From Mucilaginibacter flavidus (lineage in GTDB: Bacteria; Bacteroidota; Bacteroidia; Sphingobacteriales; Sphingobacteriaceae), in contig NZ_JAMXOE010000024.1 of the NCBI RefSeq assembly GCF_024055575.1, positions 34,971-98,970 of the forward strand: a DNA stretch of 64,000 nt. The letters run 5' to 3'. The position numbers and the translations under genes are program-made. Positions within the stretch are counted from its first letter, which is position 1, and every line of letters begins with the position of its first letter. This document shows positions 45,672 through 54,643 of this stretch, piece after piece. Under the pieces are notes generated by a model, which was not told the origin of the DNA, ran no database searches, and saw nothing but the letters and a program-made list of their open reading frames with translations.

Positions 45672-48600
45672 ATGGGAATGATAAAAGGCGCGCTGCAAAA
45701 ACCAATAACTATACTGGTGATAGTGGCCGGGTTGTTTTTCTTTGGTATAAACGCTGTTCGCAATATTAAGATCGATATTTTTCCGGACTTAAACCTGCCG
45801 GTAATTTATGTATCGCACCCTTACGGTGGCTTTACACCCAACCAAATGGAGTCGTACTTCGGTAAGCAGTATGTTAACCTGTTGCTGTTTGTGTCGGGTG
45901 TGAAAAGCATCGAAACAAAAAATATACAAGGACTTACCCTTATAAAAGTAACTTTTTACGAAGGCACAAACATGGCTCAGGCCGCCGCCGAGGTGACCAG
46001 TTATACCAATCGTGCGCAAACTGGCTTTCCGCAAGGCTCGCAACCGCCGTTTATTTTAAGGTTTGATGCGTCTACACTCCCGGTAGGTCAACTGGTATTA
46101 AGCAGCCCTACCCGAACTAACAACGAACTGCTTGATTTTGCGGGAGTTTATGTGCGCTCGCAGTTTACCACCGTTCCCGGACTGGTTGCGCCGGCCCCGT
46201 TCGGCGGTAACCAGCGTACCATAGTTATAAAAATTGATCCTCAATTACTGCGCTCACACAATTTAACGCCCGACCAGATTGTACAGGCTTTGCGTGACAA
46301 TAACCAGAATACCCCAGCTGGTAACGTACGTATGGGCGATTTAAACTACCTTACACCAGCCAACACCACAATTAAAAAAGTTGAAGATTTCGGGAATATT
46401 CCGCTATTTAAAAATGGCGTGCAAACAGTTTTTATGCACGACGTGGCAACGGTTGAAGATGGCGCTGATATTACAACAGGTTATGCATTAATAAACGGCA
46501 AGCGCTCGGTTTATCTGCCTATCACCAAAGCTGCATCCGCCTCAACCTGGGACGTGGTACAAAACCTGAAAAAGGCAATTCCGCGTTTTCAATCCCTGCT
46601 GCCGCCTGATGTGAAGCTTACCTTTGTATTCGACCAATCGGTATATGTTATAAACGCTGTGAAAAGTTTGGCCGAAGAGGGTGCAATTGGTGCGGTGCTA
46701 ACCGGTTTAATGGTGCTGTTGTTTTTGGGCGATAGAAGAGGCGCACTGATTGTGATACTAACCATCCCAACCTGTGTTATCTCCAGTATATTCTTTCTTT
46801 ACCTGTTCCATCAAACCATAAATATCATGACACTGAGCGGGCTTTCGCTTGCCATCGGTATTTTGGTGGATGAGTCGACGGTTACCATAGAGAATATTCA
46901 CCAGCATTTTGACATGGGCAAGCCAAAGGCCTTGGCCATTTGGGATGCGTGTAAGGAGATTGCCTTCCCAAAATTGCTGATCCTGTTTTGTATCCTGGCC
47001 GTTTTTGCGCCTGCGTTTACAATGAGCGGTATACCCGGGGCCTTATTCCTGCCGCTGTCGCTGGCTATCGGTTTTTCAATGATTGTATCATACCTGTTGG
47101 CGCAAACATTTGTGCCGATAATGGCCAATTGGGTAATGAAAAATACCCACGAGGATAAAAGCCACGCCGATGGCTTTGCGCTGGAAGACGAGGGTGAACC
47201 ATGGGAGCAAAAGGAACTGGCGATAAAAAATGCAACTGCGGGCAATGGCCACAAACTAACTCGTTTCGACAAATTCAGGTTGCGTTACCTGCGTTTTATG
47301 GACAGGATGATGCCTAACCGCAAAATTATTGTTCTCGGTTATGTTGTTGTTGCGTTTGGGCTGGCGTTTTTATTATTTAGTTTAATTGGGCACGATGTGT
47401 TGCCCAAGGTTAACTCGGGCACTTTCCAGGTAAGATTGCGAGGCGCCGACGGTACCCGGCTGGAACGTACAGAGGCAAGCACAATTAAAGCCTTGAAAGT
47501 TTTACAAAACCTGGTGGGAAAGCAAAATATCGAGATAACATCCACGATGGTGGGTTCGCACCCTTCATCTTTCTCAACAAACCCCATTTACTTGTTTATG
47601 GCTGGCCCGCAGGAGGCGGTAATGCAGGTTAGCCTTGTGGAGGATTATAAAGAAAACCTTGACGATTTGAAGGAACGCTTCCGCAAGGCTATGAAAAAGG
47701 AACTGCCGGAAATTAAAATATCGTTTGAGCCTATTGAGCTTACCGATAAGATTTTAAGCCAGGGATCGCCTACGCCAATCGAGATTGCGTTGACCGGCAA
47801 AAACAAAAAACAAAACGTTGAATATGCCAAAAAGGTAATAACAAAACTTGGCGAAATTGATTATCTGCGCGATATACAAATAGCTCAATCCTATAAATAC
47901 CCCTCCATTTCGGTAAACATCGACCGTGTACGTGCTGCCGAATTGGGTGTAAGCTTGAATGAAATATCACGCACATTAACAGCTTCAACCTCATCGTCGC
48001 GCTTTACCGAAAAGAACAACTGGATTGATGAAAAGGCTGGTCTAAGCTATTTGGTGCAGGTACAGATCCCCGAATTTCAAATGGCCAGTATCGACGATAT
48101 TCGCGAAATTCCAATTCTGAGCGGCCAGTCGCGCCCGGTGTTGGGTGATGTTGCCGATTTTAAGGTTGACACCACCTACGGTGAAAACGACAACATTGGT
48201 TCTGTGCCAACATTGTCGGTAACTGCCAATATCCACAAAAAAGATTTAGGTACTGCCACCAACGATGTAAATAAGGCTATTAAAGAATTAGGCAAACCAC
48301 CGCGCGGACTAAGTATAGAACTACGCGGTCTTACACAAACATTAACCGAAACGTTAGACAGCCTGCAAACGGGCTTATTGGTGGCCATTATCGTAATATT
48401 CCTGATGCTGGCGGCTAATTTCCAGTCGTTTAAAATGTCGCTGGTAGTTTTGTCAACTGTGCCTGCGGTATTGTTCGGCTCGTTGCTGCTGGTAAAATTA
48501 ACCGGGGCAACGTTAAACCTGCAATCGTATATGGGGATGATTATGTCGGTAGGCGTATCCATATCAAACGCTGTGTTGCTAATAACTAATGCCGAGGAAT

Positions 48601-48929
48601 TGCGGAAACACAATGGCGACGCGCTCAAATCGGCCCGTGAGGCTGCTGCGCTGCGTATAAGGCCGATATTAATGACCAGTTTGGCCATGATTGTAGGTAT
48701 GATACCGATGGCTTCGGGCCTCGGGGAGGGTGGTGATCAAACGTCGCCGCTGGGTCGTGCCGTAATAGGTGGGTTGCTGGCGTCAACCTTTGCTGCGTTA
48801 TTGATACTGCCGCTTGTATTTGCCTGGGTACAGGGGAATGCCTCAACCGATTCTGTTTCGTTAGATCCTGAAGATAAAGAAAGTAAATTTTATGTCCCTT
48901 TGCACCATCATGAACATTCAACAAAATAA
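45672..48929 (+). CDS. RND efflux permease (AcrB/CusA-like)
   Basis: This 1085-residue protein has the duplicated RND layout. Helix 1 is near residues 12-30, a large periplasmic domain follows (ending about 330), then helices 2-6 carry the proton-relay motif LAIGILVDESTVTIENI, and the pattern repeats in the second half. The ending LMTSLAMIVGMIPMASGLGEGGDQ is typical. It exports a substrate with proton antiport across the envelope. It resembles HAE-type pumps; without the metal-binding Met triad identified, drug versus metal is not settled. It overlaps the adaptor gene by 20 bases. Confidence 0.93.
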   Translation: MGMIKGALQKPITILVIVAGLFFFGINAVRNIKIDIFPDLNLPVIYVSHPYGGFTPNQMESYFGKQYVNLLLFVSGVKSIETKNIQGLTLIKVTFYEGTNMAQAAAEVTSYTNRAQTGFPQGSQPPFILRFDASTLPVGQLVLSSPTRTNNELLDFAGVYVRSQFTTVPGLVAPAPFGGNQRTIVIKIDPQLLRSHNLTPDQIVQALRDNNQNTPAGNVRMGDLNYLTPANTTIKKVEDFGNIPLFKNGVQTVFMHDVATVEDGADITTGYALINGKRSVYLPITKAASASTWDVVQNLKKAIPRFQSLLPPDVKLTFVFDQSVYVINAVKSLAEEGAIGAVLTGLMVLLFLGDRRGALIVILTIPTCVISSIFFLYLFHQTINIMTLSGLSLAIGILVDESTVTIENIHQHFDMGKPKALAIWDACKEIAFPKLLILFCILAVFAPAFTMSGIPGALFLPLSLAIGFSMIVSYLLAQTFVPIMANWVMKNTHEDKSHADGFALEDEGEPWEQKELAIKNATAGNGHKLTRFDKFRLRYLRFMDRMMPNRKIIVLGYVVVAFGLAFLLFSLIGHDVLPKVNSGTFQVRLRGADGTRLERTEASTIKALKVLQNLVGKQNIEITSTMVGSHPSSFSTNPIYLFMAGPQEAVMQVSLVEDYKENLDDLKERFRKAMKKELPEIKISFEPIELTDKILSQGSPTPIEIALTGKNKKQNVEYAKKVITKLGEIDYLRDIQIAQSYKYPSISVNIDRVRAAELGVSLNEISRTLTASTSSSRFTEKNNWIDEKAGLSYLVQVQIPEFQMASIDDIREIPILSGQSRPVLGDVADFKVDTTYGENDNIGSVPTLSVTANIHKKDLGTATNDVNKAIKELGKPPRGLSIELRGLTQTLTETLDSLQTGLLVAIIVIFLMLAANFQSFKMSLVVLSTVPAVLFGSLLLVKLTGATLNLQSYMGMIMSVGVSISNAVLLITNAEELRKHNGDALKSAREAAALRIRPILMTSLAMIVGMIPMASGLGEGGDQTSPLGRAVIGGLLASTFAALLILPLVFAWVQGNASTDSVSLDPEDKESKFYVPLHHHEHSTK

Positions 48930-50034
48930 ATCAAAACTTACCTTGCTGGCTCTTTTTATATGCGCAGGTTTACTGTCATCATGCGGCCCCGATAAAAAGC
49001 AGCAGGCGGAACAGGCCGAAGCCATGCAGCAGGAAGACGCTGTTGAAACACCGACTGTTAAACTTATAGCTGTTGAAAAAGGTAAGTTAAGCTCAACCAT
49101 TGCCGTTCCGGGCGAGTTGCTGCCTTATCAGCAGGTCGATCTTTATGCAAAAGTAAACAGTTACGTTAAAAAACTACAGGTTGATATAGGCTCGCAAGTG
49201 CATACCGGGCAATTGTTAGCCACATTAGAAGCCCCCGAAATAAACTCGCAACTTGCCGGCGCACAATCGCGCATCAAACAGCAGGAGGCTATTTATTATG
49301 CCAGTAAAGCCACTTACGACCGTTTGCTGAATACCAGCAAAACACCCGGTACCGTATCGCAAAACGATTTGGAACAAGCTGAGGCCAAGAAAAACTCCGA
49401 CCTGGCGAATGTTGAAGCCGCTAAATCGGCTTATAAAGAAGTTGGTGCCAGCGTTGCCTATTTGGAGATAAGGGCGCCGTTTGACGGCATCATCACCGCC
49501 CGCAACGTAAATTTAGGCGCCTATGTAGGCCCTGGCGGCAAAGGCACCGACCCGCTTTTTGTTTTGCAGGATCAGACAAGGTTACGCCTGGTGGTATCGG
49601 TACCTGAAAGATATACCGGTGGTTTAACCAATAAAAACGAAGTTACGTTTACTATACAAGCATTACATAACCAAAAATTCACAGCCAAAATACAACGCCT
49701 GGCTGGTGCACTTGATGAAAAGTTACGCTCCGAACGTTTAGAAATGGATGTTTACAACAAAGACAAAAAGCTGTTGCCGCATATGTTTGCCGAAGTAAAT
49801 GTCCCATTGCCGTCAAGAGACAGTACTATCATCCTGCCAAAAACAGCGGTAGCTACTTCAACAGAAAGAGTATTTGTAGTACGGGTAACCAACCACAAAG
49901 CCGAATGGGTGGATGTGAAGAAAGGCCTTGAAGCCGATGGCAAAGTTGAAGTTTACGGCAACATAAAACCCGGCGACCAGGTGGTGTTGCATGCATCCGA
50001 CGAGATACGGGATGGTTCGACGGTGAAGTATTAA
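48910..50034 (+). CDS. RND periplasmic adaptor (membrane fusion protein)
   Basis: The protein has 374 residues from the ATG at 48910, which is preferred because the lipoprotein signal KLTLLALFICAGLLSSC begins properly there. It has a coiled-coil hairpin (about residues 105-165, QLAGAQSRIKQQEAIYYAS onward), lipoyl halves either side (YVKKLQVDIGSQVHTGQLLATLE and LEIRAPFDGIITARNVNLG) and a beta-barrel plus membrane-proximal domain. It links the permease to the TolC duct. It is last in the operon and overlaps the permease gene. Confidence 0.92.
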   Translation: MNIQQNKSKLTLLALFICAGLLSSCGPDKKQQAEQAEAMQQEDAVETPTVKLIAVEKGKLSSTIAVPGELLPYQQVDLYAKVNSYVKKLQVDIGSQVHTGQLLATLEAPEINSQLAGAQSRIKQQEAIYYASKATYDRLLNTSKTPGTVSQNDLEQAEAKKNSDLANVEAAKSAYKEVGASVAYLEIRAPFDGIITARNVNLGAYVGPGGKGTDPLFVLQDQTRLRLVVSVPERYTGGLTNKNEVTFTIQALHNQKFTAKIQRLAGALDEKLRSERLEMDVYNKDKKLLPHMFAEVNVPLPSRDSTIILPKTAVATSTERVFVVRVTNHKAEWVDVKKGLEADGKVEVYGNIKPGDQVVLHASDEIRDGSTVKY

Positions 50035-50040
50035 TAGAGT

Positions 50041-50116
50041 TACGATTTTAGATTTACGAATTACGATGTTTAGAAGACTAGCAATGGAACAAATCTAAAA
50101 TCGTAAATCGTAATTC
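50041..50116. terminator. Bidirectional fold-back terminator
   Basis: TACGATTTTAGATTT (50041-50055) pairs perfectly over 15 bp with AAATCTAAAATCGTA (50091-50105), with further TACGA/TCGTA units on both arms. It fills the gap between the convergent adaptor and RecO stops. Confidence 0.65.
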
Positions 50117-50120
50117 AACC

Positions 50121-50846
50121 CTATCCCAGCACCTCTTCCAGCACCTCGTGCGATTTTATATTCCCAAACCCTTCTATATGCAGCGCATAATAATCCAGCA
50201 ATTTATTGATGAGGTATCGCCGTTCGTCGTTATTTAGTTTTATACCGGCAATATTTTCAAAGGTGCCTTGCAGCAGCATGGTAAAGTTTTGCGTATGGGG
50301 TGGTGAAAGGTATAAAACGCTATCAGGCTTAAAGCGGCTGAAGGTGCCGTTTTTTAGGTCGAAATAATCGGCTTCGCCCGCCAGGTAACGGTCCGGGTAA
50401 AAGCCGAGGTAACGGGTAAGGCGTATTAAAAATAGCAGGTGAAAGTTTGCTATTCCATCAGTTTGGTGGTCCAGCCATTCAATTGCACTAAAAACAAAAT
50501 CAAACATATTTTCATCTGCCGATTGTTGTTTAACCGCCTTATACAATATCTCGTTTAGAAACATGGCCAGGCTGCTTTTTATCACATCGTAAGGTATAGA
50601 CTGCAGCTGCGGCGAGTTTTTAACCTCTTTTATACGCTGTACATTGCCGGTTTCTTTATGATAAACTACCATATCAAGCAGGTGCAGCGGCTGCAGCATA
50701 TTTCGTGCTATTTTTGCTTTTGGCTTTTTAGCCCCATTTACAATGTACGACTGTAGCCCGAATTTTTCGGTAAATACCTGTACCACTACGCTGCTTTCGC
50801 CATAGTCGGTAGTTTTAAACACTATGCCGCGGGTTTTATGCAGCAT
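50121..50846 (-). CDS. recO: DNA repair protein RecO
   Basis: This 241-residue protein has an N-terminal OB fold (MLHKTRGIVFKTTDYGESSVVVQVFTEKFG) and the helical RecO C-terminal domain. It loads RecA onto single-stranded DNA with RecR during recombinational repair. The zinc-finger cysteines found in many RecO proteins are absent; the corresponding area reads YLAGEADYFDLKNGTFSRF. The start overlaps the end of the diacylglycerol kinase gene by 11 bases, indicating co-transcription. Confidence 0.92.
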   Translation of the reverse strand: MLHKTRGIVFKTTDYGESSVVVQVFTEKFGLQSYIVNGAKKPKAKIARNMLQPLHLLDMVVYHKETGNVQRIKEVKNSPQLQSIPYDVIKSSLAMFLNEILYKAVKQQSADENMFDFVFSAIEWLDHQTDGIANFHLLFLIRLTRYLGFYPDRYLAGEADYFDLKNGTFSRFKPDSVLYLSPPHTQNFTMLLQGTFENIAGIKLNNDERRYLINKLLDYYALHIEGFGNIKSHEVLEEVLG

Positions 50847-51204
50847 GGTTAAAAAGCAGTAATATTTTAGGGAGGAAGATGATTAACCCGGTTGCCAGTG
50901 CAAAGGCTGCCGCAATTACTACAGCCCCGGCGGCCATATCTTTTACACGGCCGGCCTTTTCGTTAAAACCTGGCGAAACCAGGTCAACCAGCGTTTCAAT
51001 CATGGTGTTAAATATCTCGGTAACCAGTACTATGGTGACGCAAAGCATTACCCATTGCCATTCGCCCGAACTGATATGAAGGATGAAGCCTGCAATTGTT
51101 GCTAACACCGTCGCCACCAAATGGATGCGGAAATTTAGCTGGCTTGTGGTTGCATAAGCCACTCCTTTAAATGCATAACCAAAGCTACGTATTAGTTTTT
51201 TCAT
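50836..51204 (-). CDS. dgkA: Diacylglycerol/undecaprenol kinase family protein
   Basis: This 122-residue protein has three membrane helices and the conserved DgkA blocks TEIFNTMIETLVDLVSP and EKAGRVKDMAAGAVVIAA, which contain the metal/ATP and lipid-binding residues. It phosphorylates diacylglycerol or undecaprenol in the inner membrane, so it recycles lipids for envelope synthesis. It precedes recO in an operon. It is divergent from the MMPL gene across a 126-base spacer of CAAATTT/TTCACAT-rich sequence. Confidence 0.9.
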   Translation of the reverse strand: MKKLIRSFGYAFKGVAYATTSQLNFRIHLVATVLATIAGFILHISSGEWQWVMLCVTIVLVTEIFNTMIETLVDLVSPGFNEKAGRVKDMAAGAVVIAAAFALATGLIIFLPKILLLFNHAA

Positions 51205-51330
51205 GTCACGTTCTTATCTATTCTCAAATTTCCGATTCCCCAAATCATCAAAGTTTCACATCTTCAAATTCAAACTACAAATCTGCACATAATCTCGTAG
51301 TTTTGCCCACCTGAAAATCATCAGTGAATA

Positions 51331-53655
51331 ATGACCTGGAAAAAACTTGCTGACTTCATTCTGAAAAATCGATTGGCCGTATTGGTCGTCGTTATTTTGG
51401 GCTGCCTTTTTATGGGCTACCATGCAAGTAAGGTACGCATAACTTTTAATGGCGGGAAAGTGTTGCCGGTAACCGACTCAGCCTATATCCGCTACAACCA
51501 GTTTAAAAAGCTTTTTGGGCAGGATGCAACTACAATGGTGATGGGCTTTCAGTCGCCAAAGATATTTGATAAAGATGTTTATAACGACTGGCACAAAATA
51601 GCCAATGATATAAAAGCAACAAAGGGTATTAACGGCGTTATTTCGGTGGGTAATGTGTTCGATGTGGTAAAGGATACAATTCAGCATAAATATGTTCTGA
51701 AGCCTTTATCTCCGGCGTTAATTACTACCGACAAAGGAGCAGATAGCGTTAAACAGAAATTTCTTTCGCTGCCGTTTTATAAAGGGCTTGTATTGAGCGA
51801 GGATGGCAGGTCGACTTTAATGGCCATAAGTTTCGATGGCAAAATAATCAACACTCCTAAGCGTGTCCCTATTTTGAAAGCGATTTTAAAAGCGGGGCAG
51901 CAATTTGAACAAAAGCATAATATACAGGTACATTATTCAGGCTTGCCGTTGATACGTACTGTCGCCGGCGATTTAATAAAGAACGAATTTGTGTTGTTCC
52001 TGGGCCTATCACTGCTGATTACGATAAGTATCCTTGTGCTGATATTCCGCTCGTTTTATGCGGTGTTTTTTCCGGTGGTAGTGGTTTTGTTGGGTGTAAC
52101 CTGTAGTTTAGGTACGCTGGTGCTTATGCATTATGAAATTACCATCCTGACCGGCATAATGCCCTCGCTGGTGGTAATTATCGGTATACCTAACAGTATC
52201 TTTATCCTTAATAAATATTACTACGAATACAACCACACCGGTAATAAAATGCAAGCCCTGCACACCACTATTGCAAAGGCTGGTGTTACTACGTTTGTGG
52301 CAAATATTACCACGGCGATAGGTTTTGGCGTGCTTTGCTTTACCAATAGCGAATTGCTGGTGCAATTTGGCATGGTGGCGTCGGCAAGCGTAATGGTAAC
52401 ATTTATATTAAGCATTATACTGGTGCCTATTATTTTCAGCTACCTGCCAAACCCTAAAGAGCGCCAAAGTAAAATAAAGGATCGCCCGGTAATTCAGGGC
52501 CTTTTAAACAAGCTGGATTATGTAGTTCATAACCACCGCAAAGCAATTTACGGTGTAACTGTAGTGTTGATACTTGTTTGTATTTTTGGGATAACCCTAA
52601 TAAACGTTAATAGCTACGTGGTTGACGATTTGCCTAAAAGCAACAACACGGTAAAAGATCTGCGCTTTTTTGAGGCCAATTTTAAAGGTGTTTTACCGCT
52701 TGAGGTGAGTATTGATACCAAACGCAAAAATGGGGTAATGAACAATGCTGTGATCCGCAAGGTTGAAAGGCTGGAAAAGTTGATATCATCAAAGCCCGAG
52801 TTTAGCCGTTCGTTATCATTAACACAGGGTTTGAAGTTTTTAACCCAGTCGTTTTATGGCGGCAACCCCAACTATTACCGCTTACCCAGCGGCCTCGAGC
52901 AGGGTTTTATATTAAGCTACGCCGGCAATTCGGGCAAAAGCAATGATATGCTGAAAACCTATTTGGACAGCAACCGTCAATATACCCGCGTAACTTTCGA
53001 AATGGTTGACATCGGCTCAAAGAAGATGAATATTGTGTTAAAGGATCTTCAGCCAGGCATCGATTCCATCTTCAATCCTAAAAAATACCACGTCGAACTT
53101 ACTGGTTCGAGCATTATATTTATAAAGGGCGCCAACTATATGGTTAAAAACCTGTACGAGAGCCTTGCCCTGGCTATTCTTTTAATTGCAGGAGTGATGT
53201 GGGTGTTGTTCAGGGGGATAAAAATGATAGCTATATCGTTATTGCCAAACTTAATACCGCTGGTTATTACCGCAGGTTTAATGGGTTTTTTCGGTATCCC
53301 TTTAAAGCCATCAAGCATCCTGATTTTTAGCATTGCCATGGGTATATCTTCTGATCAGACGATTTATTTTATCACCCGCTACAGACAGGAGTTGAGAAGC
53401 ACCAACAAAAGCATATCGGCCATTGTATCTGATACCATCCGCGAAACCGGCATCAGCATGATTTATATTGCTATTATTTTATTCTTTGGCTTTGGCGTAT
53501 TTGCGGCATCTACCTTTGGCGGAACCCAGGCTATCGGTATCCTGATTTCGATAACTTTATTCGTATCGATGATCAGTAACCTTACCCTGCTTCCTGCATT
53601 TTTGCTCAGTATGGAGAAGAGGACGGCTAAGTCCGAAAGTCGGAAAAGTCAGTAA
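51331..53655 (+). CDS. MMPL/RND-superfamily transporter
   Basis: This 774-residue protein has two halves. Each has one leading helix, a periplasmic domain of about 150-200 residues and a five-to-six-helix SSD-like bundle (LFLGLSLLITISILVLIFRSFYA, and IFSIAMGISSDQTIYFITRYRQEL). This is half the size of AcrB, as in hopanoid/lipid exporters (HpnN-like, MMPL). It probably moves a lipid out of the inner membrane (inference). The final residues AKSESRKSQ are encoded by the AAGTCCGAA repeat that also ends the EamA gene. Confidence 0.87.
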   Translation: MTWKKLADFILKNRLAVLVVVILGCLFMGYHASKVRITFNGGKVLPVTDSAYIRYNQFKKLFGQDATTMVMGFQSPKIFDKDVYNDWHKIANDIKATKGINGVISVGNVFDVVKDTIQHKYVLKPLSPALITTDKGADSVKQKFLSLPFYKGLVLSEDGRSTLMAISFDGKIINTPKRVPILKAILKAGQQFEQKHNIQVHYSGLPLIRTVAGDLIKNEFVLFLGLSLLITISILVLIFRSFYAVFFPVVVVLLGVTCSLGTLVLMHYEITILTGIMPSLVVIIGIPNSIFILNKYYYEYNHTGNKMQALHTTIAKAGVTTFVANITTAIGFGVLCFTNSELLVQFGMVASASVMVTFILSIILVPIIFSYLPNPKERQSKIKDRPVIQGLLNKLDYVVHNHRKAIYGVTVVLILVCIFGITLINVNSYVVDDLPKSNNTVKDLRFFEANFKGVLPLEVSIDTKRKNGVMNNAVIRKVERLEKLISSKPEFSRSLSLTQGLKFLTQSFYGGNPNYYRLPSGLEQGFILSYAGNSGKSNDMLKTYLDSNRQYTRVTFEMVDIGSKKMNIVLKDLQPGIDSIFNPKKYHVELTGSSIIFIKGANYMVKNLYESLALAILLIAGVMWVLFRGIKMIAISLLPNLIPLVITAGLMGFFGIPLKPSSILIFSIAMGISSDQTIYFITRYRQELRSTNKSISAIVSDTIRETGISMIYIAIILFFGFGVFAASTFGGTQAIGILISITLFVSMISNLTLLPAFLLSMEKRTAKSESRKSQ

Positions 53656-53670
53656 AGCCCGAAAGAAAGA
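53629..53670. repeat. AAGTCCGAA iterated motif over the MMPL stop codon
   Basis: AAGTCCGAAAGTCGGAAAAG and then AGCCCGAAAGAAAGA span the last codons and the stop of the MMPL gene. It is the same unit as 3795-3826. Confidence 0.7.
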
Positions 53671-53698
53671 GCCTCCTGCAAGTAGTTTTGAATTTATA

Positions 53699-53748
53699 AC
53701 GTTTCAACTTTACAACGTTTCAACTTTACAACGTTCAAACCTTACAAC
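53699..53748 (+). repeat. Three tandem 16-base units upstream of the SDR-like gene
   Basis: AACGTTTCAACTTTAC occurs twice exactly (53699-53714, 53715-53730), then as AACGTTCAAACCTTAC (53731-53746). The array ends 7 bases before the ATG at 53756, so it is the untranslated leader. Similar CAACTTTACAAC units lie before the GreA-like gene. Confidence 0.85.
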
Positions 53749-53755
53749 AACAAAA

Positions 53756-54532
53756 ATGAATCTCAATCTCACCAACAAAGTAGCCATTGTGCTGGCAGCC
53801 AGCAAAGGCCTGGGCAAAGCTATCGCCACTTCGCTATCTGCCGAGGGCGCAAAGGTTATCATTGGCTCGCGCGATGAAAATGAACTGGCTAAAACGGCCG
53901 CCGAAATACACGGAATAACTGGTAACGAAGTTATAGCCATACCTGTTGATGTTTCGAATGGAGAAGCTGTTAAAGAGTTTATTGAACAGGCTGCAGCCAA
54001 ATTTGGCCGGATAGATATTTTATTGAATAATGCAGGTGGCCCGTCGTTTAATAAATTCGAGAATTTTGACGACGATGCCTGGCAGAAAGCTTTTGAGCTT
54101 AACCTGCTTAGCTTTGCACGTACCAGCAGGCTGGTATTGCCGCATATGCAAAAAACAGGCAGCGGGCGCATTATTAATATCATCAGCGGTTCTGTAAAGG
54201 CGGTGCTGGCAAGCTCAGTACTTTCAACGGCTATGCGCATGGGTGTTGTGGGTATGGCTAAGTTAATGGCCGATGAATTTGGGCCTTACAACATCACTGT
54301 AAACAACGTTGCTCCGGGTATGATATTGACAGACCGGCTAAAACACACCATTCCGCAAGGCATCGACCCAGAACAGGCGCTTGCCGAAAAAGCCAAGAAT
54401 ATTCCGCTTGGCCGCATTGGCAAACCCGAAGAACTTGCAGCACTGGTTACCTTCCTTGCCTCTGAACATGCTGCTTACATTAGCGGTACTACCATTCAAG
54501 TTGACGGCGGAGCAAGCCGTGGAATATTTTAG
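53756..54532 (+). CDS. Atypical SDR protein lacking the YxxxK catalytic motif
   Basis: This 258-residue protein has a clear SDR fold. It has a modified cofactor motif AASKGLG (14-20), NNAG at 91-94, a C-terminal APGMILTDRL and the ending ISGTTIQVDGGASRGIF. At the position of Tyr-x-x-x-Lys it reads STAMR (157-161), so both catalytic Tyr and Lys are replaced. This fits the described BKR-like SDR subgroup that resembles FabG but lacks the tetrad. NAD(P) binding may persist; enzyme activity is doubtful. It is monocistronic. Confidence 0.85.
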   Translation: MNLNLTNKVAIVLAASKGLGKAIATSLSAEGAKVIIGSRDENELAKTAAEIHGITGNEVIAIPVDVSNGEAVKEFIEQAAAKFGRIDILLNNAGGPSFNKFENFDDDAWQKAFELNLLSFARTSRLVLPHMQKTGSGRIINIISGSVKAVLASSVLSTAMRMGVVGMAKLMADEFGPYNITVNNVAPGMILTDRLKHTIPQGIDPEQALAEKAKNIPLGRIGKPEELAALVTFLASEHAAYISGTTIQVDGGASRGIF

Positions 54533-54643
54533 AATATTATTTGTTAACTTGTATGAAAAATATCGTACGGGTAACGATTTGTTAACAACTGAAACACTTT
54601 GATATTATAATAGTTATAGGTATGACAATATATCGTCATATCT

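Noticed and set aside
53756..54532. Naming the SDR-like gene fabG
   Set aside because: The catalytic Tyr and Lys are replaced and there is no fatty-acid gene context.
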